A stretch of DNA of 17,914 nt from an uncultured Collinsella sp. (lineage in GTDB: Bacteria; Actinomycetota; Coriobacteriia; Coriobacteriales; Coriobacteriaceae), in assembly GCA_900757705.1 (NCBI GenBank), contig CAAEOW010000183.1, positions 1-17,914 of the forward strand, in the 5' to 3' direction. The notes beneath the pieces are model-generated. The model was not told where the DNA came from. It did not search any database and worked only from the letters and a program-made list of their open reading frames with translations. Positions 12,282-17,914 of this stretch are shown piece by piece. Each line of letters opens with the position of its first letter. Position 1 is the stretch's first letter. Both the position numbers and the translations under genes were made by a program.

Positions 12282-15032
12282 ATGTCTGACAAGCGCCGCA
12301 CTTTTGCCGTTATCGACGGCAACTCGCTCATGCACCGCGCCTTCCACGCAGTGCCGCCCACCATGAACGCGCCGGACGGTCGTCCCACCAACGCGATCTT
12401 TGGCTTTTTGAATATGTTCCTCAAGATGATTGACGCCTTTAATCCCGACGGCGTTGTCGTGGCGTTTGACAAGGGCAAGCCGCGCGTGCGCATGGAGATG
12501 CTGCCGCAGTACAAGGCGCAGCGTCCGCCCATGGACCCCGATCTGCACGCGCAGTTTCCCATGATTAAGGAGCTGCTCGCCGCGCTCAACGTGCCGATTT
12601 TGCAGTCCGAGGGCTGGGAAGGCGATGACATCCTGGGCACTATGGCGCGCCTGGGCGAGCAGGCCGGCTGTGACATGCTGCTGGTGACCGGTGATCGCGA
12701 TATGTATCAGCTCGTGACCGAGCACGTCAACGTGGTCTCGACCCGCAAGGGCCTGTCCGACGTGGCGATCATGACGCCCGAGAGCGTGGACGATTTGTAT
12801 CACGGCATCACGCCGGCGCTCGTGCCCGATTTTTATGGTCTGAAGGGCGACACGTCCGATAACATCCCCGGCGTGCCGGGCATCGGCCCCAAAAAGGCGA
12901 GCGCGCTCATTGCGCAGTACGGTAGCCTGGACGAGGTCATCGCACATGCCGACGAGGTCAAGGGCAAAATGGGCGAAAACCTGCGCGCGCACATCGACGA
13001 CGCGCTACTGAGCCGTAAGGTGGCGACCATCCGCACCGATGCGCCCGTTGAGCTCGATTTTGAGGCGACGTCCTTCCCGGCGTTTTCTGCCGATGAGGTT
13101 TCCGCGGCGCTGGGTACGCTTGGTATCACCGCCATGCAGAACCGTTTCTTGGCGCTGATCGGCGGCGAGGGCGGGGCTGCTGCTGCCTCCAGTGTGTTTG
13201 AGATACCTGCGATGGTTCGCTCAGCCGCCGGCGATGCTGACGCACTTGGTGCCGTTGCGGCGGAGGTCTCCCGCGCGATTGATGCCGGCGAGTGGGTCGC
13301 CGCCGTGGTGGACGACGACAAGGAAGAGGGCGCGCTCTTTGGACTGACGCGCACGCTGTGGTTGTCGACGCCCAAGGGCCTGTTTACGCTCGAGGAGGGC
13401 GACGGCGGCGCGGCGGCTGAGGTTGAGGGCTTCAACTTCGCCCACGGCGTGATCGCCGGCGTGCTCGCGCGTCTCTTTATGGAGGGTCGCGTGGCGAGCC
13501 CGGATATGAAGGCGCTGTTGCACGAGCTTTCGCCCATCGATTCTTCTGAGCCCGAGCTCATGGATCCGCTGGCAGCCGATTCCACGCGTATCTTCGATAC
13601 CGTGGTCGCTGCCTATCTGCTGGATTCCGATCGCTCCGAGTTCGATGAGGCATATCTTGCCGATACGTATCTGCAGATGTCGCTGCCTGCGGCGCGCGGC
13701 GCAGATGGTGCTGATGAGGACGCTCCGGCGCCTGCCGCCCGTACTGCGGCCCTGACGCTGGCGCTCGTGGCGCCGTTGCGCGAGTGCATGGCCCGTGAGA
13801 ATGCCGTCAACGTGTTCGATGGCATCGAGATGCCGCTCGTGCCGGTGCTTGCCAAGATGGAGCGCGCGGGCATGCTCGTGGACCCCGACCGCCTGCACAG
13901 TCTGTCCGAGGGTCTGGCGACCCAGATTGCCGAGGTCGAGCGCAGCATTCGTGACCTGGCGGGCGACGAGACCTTTAACATTGGCAGCCCCATGCAGCTT
14001 TCGCATGTGCTGTTTGACGTTATGGGGCTTCCGACCAAGGGCCTCAAAAAGACCAAGCGCGGCTATTATTCGACCAACGCCAAGGTGTTGAGCGATCTTG
14101 CCCGCGACCACGAGATCGTGCGCCTGATTTTGGACTGGCGTGAGAAGTCCAAGATTAAGTCGACCTATCTGGACACGCTAGGTCCGCTGCGTCGTGGCGA
14201 CGGTCGTGTGCACACCACGTACAACCAGACCATCACCGCGACGGGGCGTCTGTCTTCGAGCGACCCCAATCTGCAAAACATTCCGACGCGCTCGGAGCTA
14301 GGGCGCACCGTCAAAACGGCGTTCTCGGCGGGCGAGGGCAGCGTCTTTTTGGCGGTGGACTACTCGCAGATTGAGCTGCGCTTGCTCGCGCATCTTTCGG
14401 GTGATGAACATCTGGTACGTGCCTTTAACGAGGGCGAGGACTTCCATGCCGAGACGGCCGCGCGCGTATTTGGCGTGTCGGTGTCCGAGGTGACACCCGA
14501 CCTGCGCAGCCGCGCCAAGGCCGTGAACTTTGGTATCGTGTACGGCCAGCAGGCCTACGGTCTGTCGCAGTCGCTGCATATCTCGATGGCCGAGGCGCGC
14601 GATATGATCGACCGCTACTACGAGGCCTACCCGGGCGTGCGCACGTTCCTCGACAACGTGGTGGCGCGTGCCAAGCAAACGGGTTACGCTGAGACTATGT
14701 ACGGTCGCCGTCGCCACATTCCGGAGCTCAAGGCCAAAAACCCGCAACTCCGTGGCTTTGGTGAGCGCACGGCCATGAACCATCCCATGCAGGGCACCGC
14801 GGCCGACATCATCAAGATCGCCATGGCCCGCGTAAGCCGCCGCCTGGAAGAAGAGGGCTTTGCCGCCCACATGATCCTGCAGGTGCACGACGAACTGGAC
14901 TTTGAGTGCCCCATCGACGAAGTCGAGCGCCTAACCACCATGGTCCGCGACGTCATGGAGCACGTAGTAGACCTCCGCGTACCGTTGATCGCCGAAGCCA
15001 GCACCGGCATAACCTGGGCCGATGCCAAATAA
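12282..15032 (+). CDS. polA: DNA polymerase I
   Basis: A 916-residue family A polymerase for Okazaki-fragment maturation and repair. Residues 1-290 are the 5' nuclease domain (VIDGNSLMHRAFHA, GWEGDDILGT, VTGDRDMYQLV, GLKGDTSDNIPGVPGIGPKKA). Residues ~310-490 correspond to the 3'-5' exonuclease domain but lack its acidic motifs: no DxE in the first motif, and NLKYD is replaced by DMKAL, so proofreading should be absent, as in Bacillus and many actinobacterial enzymes. The polymerase domain is intact: motif A VDYSQIELR (D693), motif B RAKAVNFGIVYG (K746, F750, Y754), motif C VHDEL (D870, E871). F750 predicts discrimination against dideoxynucleotides. ATG 12282 was preferred to GTG 12243 because the protein then starts just before the nuclease motif; GCGAGG lies upstream. 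The last ~50 codons shift to A-ending forms (CTA, GTA, ATA, GAA). Confidence 0.97.
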   Translation: MSDKRRTFAVIDGNSLMHRAFHAVPPTMNAPDGRPTNAIFGFLNMFLKMIDAFNPDGVVVAFDKGKPRVRMEMLPQYKAQRPPMDPDLHAQFPMIKELLAALNVPILQSEGWEGDDILGTMARLGEQAGCDMLLVTGDRDMYQLVTEHVNVVSTRKGLSDVAIMTPESVDDLYHGITPALVPDFYGLKGDTSDNIPGVPGIGPKKASALIAQYGSLDEVIAHADEVKGKMGENLRAHIDDALLSRKVATIRTDAPVELDFEATSFPAFSADEVSAALGTLGITAMQNRFLALIGGEGGAAAASSVFEIPAMVRSAAGDADALGAVAAEVSRAIDAGEWVAAVVDDDKEEGALFGLTRTLWLSTPKGLFTLEEGDGGAAAEVEGFNFAHGVIAGVLARLFMEGRVASPDMKALLHELSPIDSSEPELMDPLAADSTRIFDTVVAAYLLDSDRSEFDEAYLADTYLQMSLPAARGADGADEDAPAPAARTAALTLALVAPLRECMARENAVNVFDGIEMPLVPVLAKMERAGMLVDPDRLHSLSEGLATQIAEVERSIRDLAGDETFNIGSPMQLSHVLFDVMGLPTKGLKKTKRGYYSTNAKVLSDLARDHEIVRLILDWREKSKIKSTYLDTLGPLRRGDGRVHTTYNQTITATGRLSSSDPNLQNIPTRSELGRTVKTAFSAGEGSVFLAVDYSQIELRLLAHLSGDEHLVRAFNEGEDFHAETAARVFGVSVSEVTPDLRSRAKAVNFGIVYGQQAYGLSQSLHISMAEARDMIDRYYEAYPGVRTFLDNVVARAKQTGYAETMYGRRRHIPELKAKNPQLRGFGERTAMNHPMQGTAADIIKIAMARVSRRLEEEGFAAHMILQVHDELDFECPIDEVERLTTMVRDVMEHVVDLRVPLIAEASTGITWADAK

Positions 15033-15066
15033 AGAAGCACCAACAAACCCAAAGTAACCAAAAGCA

Positions 15067-15100
15067 GAAGGGGGCTCCTTGCCAACAAGGAGCCCCCTTC
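15067..15100 (+). terminator. Strong hairpin after polA
   Basis: A perfect 15-bp stem, GAAGGGGGCTCCTTG (15067-15081) with CAAGGAGCCCCCTTC (15086-15100), closes a CCAA loop. There is no long U-tract on either strand, so it may act as a stabiliser or a weak bidirectional terminator. Confidence 0.7.
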
Positions 15101-15136
15101 ATCCAAATATATTCAGCTAAGTATCTAGACACTCAA

Positions 15137-15331
15137 GACGCCATCTTGGCGGCAGGTAAGTAAACCTAGGGCCTGGCCGGGCGGCACGGGTTAGCTTTTC
15201 GTAGATTCCGCACGCAAAGAAAGCCACTTAATGTGGCTTTCGTCTTGCGCAGGACCTGACCGAGCGAAAAGTTAACCCGTGCCGCCCGGCCAGGCCCGAT
15301 GGGACGGCTACCGAGCCGCCAAGATGGCGTC
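15137..15331. repeat. 195-bp interrupted inverted repeat, element E2
   Basis: Three nested paired segments occur. The outer 17-base arms (15137-15153 and 15315-15331) are identical when inverted. The middle 33-base arms (15169-15201 and 15265-15297) match at 32 positions, the one difference giving G.U in plus-strand RNA. An inner 9-bp hairpin (15219-15241) sits at the centre. The right outer arm overlaps the last codons and stop region of the HAD phosphatase gene, so the left arm is an inverted copy of that gene's 3' end. Together with the polA hairpin this fills the 275-base gap between polA and the HAD gene; no ORF is supported there. Confidence 0.85.
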
Positions 15332-16135
15332 GATGAGCGTCAGTACGCCCCCGTCGTTGTTGCTCGGAATGCGCCACTTGGCGTGCGCATTCATATGCTC
15401 CTCGGCATTGTCCACGATAAAGCTATGCCCGACGCGCTCAAGCATGGGGATGTCGTTGTACGTATCGCCCGCGGCGGCGGCATCGGCGATATCGATGCCC
15501 AGGTGCTCGCACAGGTGCGCGACGCCCGACCCCTTGTCGACGCCCAGGTTCATAAAGTCGATCCACTCGCGCCCGGCGTTGGTGACGTAGAGCTTGTCCG
15601 AGAACTCGGGGCTATAGGTCTCGCGAAACGCTGGCTCGGCATCGTAGGCGGGGAAGAAGATCGAAATCTTGTTGGACTCGATATCGATGCCCTCAAAGCT
15701 GTCGACGTAGTTGATTGTGTTGTAGTAGACGCTGATCTCGTCGTGGTACTGATGGTCGCGGGCGAGCACGTAGAACTCGTCGAAGCAGCACAGGACGGGA
15801 ACGGCGCGAGGATCCTCCGAGGCACGGCTCAAGACCTGCTGGTACAGCTCCACGTCGATATTGCTCTTATAGATATAACTGCCGCGATAGATTACGCACG
15901 CTCCGTTGTCGGGACAAAAGGCGAGGCGGTTCTTGATGTCCTCGAACATCTCCTCGAGCTTGGGGGCTGGACGTCCGCTAGCGGGGCAGAATACGATGCC
16001 GGCGTCGGCGAGCTTGTCCAAGCGCTCATCAAGACCCTGCGGCAACACGCGCTCGTCGGTCAGCAGCGTTTTGTCCATGTCGACGGCGATGAGCTTAATG
16101 TTTCCGATATTGGCGTCCGATTCGTAAGTTTGCAT
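15308..16135 (-). CDS. Cof-type HAD-IIB family hydrolase
   Basis: A 275-residue haloacid-dehalogenase phosphatase, Cof subfamily, whose members dephosphorylate sugar phosphates, FMN, PLP or nucleotides in the cytoplasm. Motif I is VDMDKTLL with nucleophile D19 and acid D21; motif II is PASGRP; the C-terminal catalytic Lys and motif IV appear as DKGSGVAHLCEHLGI and GDTYNDIPML. The ~90-residue segment between motifs II and III is the C2B cap. ATG 16135 has GAAAGG 9 bases upstream. The last eight codons (IDAILAAR) lie in the arm of a large inverted repeat. Convergent with polA and divergent from the argG leader. The substrate is unknown. Confidence 0.92.
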   Translation of the reverse strand: MQTYESDANIGNIKLIAVDMDKTLLTDERVLPQGLDERLDKLADAGIVFCPASGRPAPKLEEMFEDIKNRLAFCPDNGACVIYRGSYIYKSNIDVELYQQVLSRASEDPRAVPVLCCFDEFYVLARDHQYHDEISVYYNTINYVDSFEGIDIESNKISIFFPAYDAEPAFRETYSPEFSDKLYVTNAGREWIDFMNLGVDKGSGVAHLCEHLGIDIADAAAAGDTYNDIPMLERVGHSFIVDNAEEHMNAHAKWRIPSNNDGGVLTLIDAILAAR

Positions 16136-16278
16136 AAAAGCGAGCCTTTCGTTTCGAAATTGTTTCAGATGTTATAACCATCAACTCGTAGTCAGGCGTA
16201 TTTTCGCAGGAACGGAGCGTATTTGCACCACGCTTCACAAAGTAATGAAAAAACTTTTCAGAAATTTGAATTTGTCGC

Positions 16279-16306
16279 TTGTGCTGCGGGCACTTTAGCG
16301 TAATAT
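16279..16306 (+). promoter_or_regulatory. Candidate promoter of the argG leader transcript
   Basis: TTGTGC (16279-16284) and TAATAT (16301-16306) are 16 bases apart. The match is moderate, but the predicted start near 16313 falls just before the first structured element of the leader. Confidence 0.4.
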
Positions 16307-16318
16307 AGCGACCATCGA

Positions 16319-16365
16319 AAACGGAGACGGCAAAAGAGCCGCTTACCGAGGAAAAGGTACCGTTT
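16319..16365 (+). ncRNA. Three-way-junction fold in the argG 5' leader
   Basis: An outer stem AAACGG (16319-16324) with CCGTTT (16360-16365) encloses two hairpins: CGGC/GCCG (16328-16341, loop AAAAGA) and TACC/GGTA (16344-16359, loop GAGGAAAA). Every pairing is Watson-Crick. It matches no riboswitch class I know; stems are short, so it may be chance. Confidence 0.35.
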
Positions 16366-16409
16366 ACGATATTTGAATTGCGCCCGGCGATAGGTGAAAG
16401 GAGAGGCAG

Positions 16410-16484
16410 ATGCAGTTCGTAAAGATCATCACTGCTGCAGACAATGCCATCCGACGCCAGCGCGCAATTTCCCGACGACGATAA
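16410..16484 (+). CDS. Arginine-rich leader peptide upstream of argG
   Basis: A 24-codon ORF with ATG 16410 and an excellent ribosome-binding site (AAAGGAGAGG, 16398-16407). It starts MQFVKIITAADNAI and ends RRQRAISRRR, so six of the last ten residues are arginine, and the final three codons are CGA CGA CGA, a codon scarcely used in neighbouring genes. The stop is TAA at 16482-16484. The last CGA codons and the stop form the left arm of a hairpin (16477-16492). Position, strong initiation signal and clustered codons for the amino acid made by the downstream gene's pathway all match amino-acid attenuator leader peptides such as those of trp, his and leu operons. Known facts are the codons and the neighbour; a regulatory role is inferred. 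The 152-codon antisense frame over this region has no supporting start. Confidence 0.6.
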   Translation: MQFVKIITAADNAIRRQRAISRRR

Positions 16485-16637
16485 CAATCGTCTCTGTTCG
16501 TATGGGGTGAAATGCCCCGACAGAGTCATTTTGAGGTCGTTGGGTTTTAGCACGACATAGACGCATGTTTCTAGGGCATGTTGTGCTGCTTTTTGCTATT
16601 TAACCTGATATTGCACGGTTTTTGACCTCGAAATGAC
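16477..16637 (+). promoter_or_regulatory. Putative attenuator region of argG (alternative hairpins)
   Basis: In order: hairpin 1 GACGAT/ATCGTC (16477-16492) on the Arg codons; hairpin 2 (16492-16525) with CTCTGT/ACAGAG and an inner GGGG/CCCC; a short GTCGT/ACGAC pairing (16536-16556); the terminator at 16549-16594; and a long outer stem GTCATTTTGAGGTC (16525-16538) with GACCTCGAAATGAC (16624-16637), 13 pairs plus one wobble. The GTCGT/ACGAC stem shares bases with both the terminator's left arm and the outer stem, so the folds compete. This is a switch-like layout linked to translation of the leader ORF. Confidence 0.5.
16549..16594 (+). terminator. Terminator hairpin in the argG leader
   Basis: AGCACGACAT (16549-16558) pairs with ATGTTGTGCT (16578-16587) over 10 bp with one G.U, followed by GC and five T (16590-16594). 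It lies about 95 bases before the argG ATG, so transcripts ending here would not express argG. Confidence 0.6.
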
Positions 16638-16688
16638 TTGCAACTGACCGATGTTCTAGCTAGCTACCAAGGGCGAAAGGAAACAGCC

Positions 16689-17914
16689 ATGAGCAAGGAA
16701 AAAGTCGTTCTCGCATATTCCGGTGGTCTTGATACATCCGTATGTGTCAAGTGGCTCCAGGACGAGAAGAATCTCGATGTCGTTTGCGTCTGCGGCAACG
16801 TGGGCCAGGAGGAGACTGGCCTGGATGCCAAGAAGCAGAAGGCGCTTGACCTGGGCGTTCTCGATTGCCAGGTACTCGACCTGCGCGACGAGTTCTCCGA
16901 TGAGTTCCTGACTAAGGCCATCGCCGCAAACTCCATGTACGAGAACAAGTATCCGCTGCTCTCCGCCCTGTCTCGCCCGCTGCTTGCCAAGAAGCTTGTC
17001 GAGGTCGCCCACGAGTTTGGCGCGACCTACGTCGCCCACGGCTGCACCGGCAAGGGTAACGACCAGGTTCGTTTTGAGGCTGCCGTCAAGGCCCTCGATC
17101 CCGAGCTTAAGGTCATCGCCCCGGTTCGCGAGTGGGATCTGAAGTGCCGTCCCGACGAGGTCGCCTATGCCCACGCCCACAACGTGCCGGTTCCCGAGGG
17201 TGCCAACGATAACCCCTATTCCATTGACGACAACCTGTGGGGTCGTGCCATTGAGTGCGGCCACCTGGAGGATCCCTGGAACGAGCCGCTCGACGACGCC
17301 TGGGTTATGACCAAGAATCCCGAGGACACGCCCGATACCCCGACTTACACCGAGATTGAGTTTGAGGCGGGCAAGCCCGTCGCCGTCGACGGCAAGAAGA
17401 TGAAGCTCTCCGAGATCGTCATCGCCCTCAACAAGATTTCCGGCGACAACGGCTTTGGCCGTCTCGACCTGGTCGAGGATCGTCTGGTGGGCCTCAAGAG
17501 CCGCGAGTGCTACGAGGTTCCCGGCGCCCTGACGCTCATCACCGCCCACAAGGCACTCGAGGATATCTGCGTCGAGGGCGACCTGCTCAAGACCAAGATC
17601 AAGCTCGAGCAGGATTGGGCGACCGCCGTGTACAACGGCCAGTGGTACAGCCCGCTCAAGAACGCGCTCGATGCCTTTATGGCCGACACTCAGAAGTTCG
17701 TGACCGGCACCGTCCGTCTGAAGTTCTTTAAGGGCAACTGCCATGTTGTTGGCCGCAAGAGCCCCTTTAGCCTCTACGACTACGGTCTGGCTACCTACGA
17801 CCGTGACACTACGTTTGACGAGAAGGCCAGCGCCGGCTTTATCGAGATCGATACGCTGTCGCTCAAGACGTGGGCAAAGGTCCAGGGTCCCAGCTCCGCT
17901 GCCGCCCAGGCCTA
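16689..17914 (+). CDS. argG: Argininosuccinate synthase (3' end beyond window)
   Basis: The enzyme joins citrulline and aspartate, with ATP, to give argininosuccinate, the penultimate step of arginine synthesis in the cytoplasm. The N-terminal P-loop-like motif VVLAYSGGLDTSVC (residues 6-19), the citrulline/aspartate-binding YVAHGCTGKGNDQVRFE segment, and KSRECYEVPGALTLI are all family hallmarks. 408 codons are visible and the frame is still open, with TA at the very edge; members of this subfamily are about 400-410 residues, so almost the whole protein is present. ATG 16689 has AAAGGA 7 bases upstream. Codon bias is strong (GAC, GAG, CTC, AAG), as in highly expressed genes. The ~375-base leader holds a probable arginine-codon attenuator. 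Other arginine genes may follow outside the window. Confidence 0.97.
   Translation, partial: MSKEKVVLAYSGGLDTSVCVKWLQDEKNLDVVCVCGNVGQEETGLDAKKQKALDLGVLDCQVLDLRDEFSDEFLTKAIAANSMYENKYPLLSALSRPLLAKKLVEVAHEFGATYVAHGCTGKGNDQVRFEAAVKALDPELKVIAPVREWDLKCRPDEVAYAHAHNVPVPEGANDNPYSIDDNLWGRAIECGHLEDPWNEPLDDAWVMTKNPEDTPDTPTYTEIEFEAGKPVAVDGKKMKLSEIVIALNKISGDNGFGRLDLVEDRLVGLKSRECYEVPGALTLITAHKALEDICVEGDLLKTKIKLEQDWATAVYNGQWYSPLKNALDAFMADTQKFVTGTVRLKFFKGNCHVVGRKSPFSLYDYGLATYDRDTTFDEKASAGFIEIDTLSLKTWAKVQGPSSAAAQA

Noticed and set aside
16095..16553. 152-codon minus-strand frame over the argG leader
   Set aside because: No ribosome-binding site, no recognisable domain, overlaps the HAD start and the leader features; the protein is low in family-like patterns.
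16313..16688. T-box riboswitch in the argG leader
   Set aside because: The conserved T-box sequence (AGGGTGGNACCGCG) and its antiterminator bulge are absent; the Arg-rich leader ORF offers a better explanation.
16656..17744. 362-codon minus-strand frame opposite argG
   Set aside because: Antisense to the highly conserved argG; its length is explained by strong codon bias in a high-GC gene.

Overview
The window is a high-GC bacterial chromosome segment. The gene set, the codon use (strong preference for GAG, CTG, GTG, GCC) and the compact spacing most resemble a gut Coriobacteriia actinobacterium of the Collinsella type. That placement is an inference; no rRNA gene or phylogenetic marker search supports it here.

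Layout. The first ~92 bases are AT-rich foreign DNA encoding the end of a C4 zinc-finger (topoisomerase-type) protein. It is fused into, and truncates, a REP-associated tyrosine transposase (RAYT) gene on the minus strand. Next come a nitroreductase, a long hairpin element, and a phosphate module (PiT permease followed by a DUF47/PhoU-like protein), all on the minus strand. On the plus strand follow a small hypothetical gene that looks leaderless, a Bax-inhibitor-1 family membrane protein, a microbial PARG-like (TIGR02452-type) protein with an altered catalytic motif, and an SGNH/GDSL hydrolase. A composite repeat of three ~59-bp inverted repeats then fills the gap before the thiamin genes thiD and thiC (minus), with a clear TPP riboswitch in front of thiC. 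A one-pass membrane protein (plus) diverges from thiC. After it come yaaA and an M18 aminopeptidase (minus), separated by a 17-bp-stem hairpin with a U-tract. DNA polymerase I (polA, plus, proofreading motifs lost) ends at a strong hairpin, followed by a 195-bp inverted repeat, then a Cof-type HAD phosphatase (minus). The last 1.6 kb holds a long 5' leader and argG (argininosuccinate synthase, plus), cut by the window edge at its extreme 3' end.

How it works together. pit and the DUF47 gene form a phosphate-uptake pair. thiC and thiD perform consecutive steps of the HMP branch of thiamin synthesis, but each appears to have its own promoter; the TPP aptamer's conserved 3' end coincides with the thiC ribosome-binding site. 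The argG leader is the most interesting regulatory region: a three-way-junction fold, a 24-codon leader ORF ending in clustered arginine codons, mutually exclusive hairpins, and a U-tract terminator before argG. This is the architecture expected of an arginine-sensing transcription attenuator. A second theme is intergenic inverted repeats: at least four distinct hairpin elements sit in gene tails, in a window that also carries the remnant of a transposase family known to act on such repeats.
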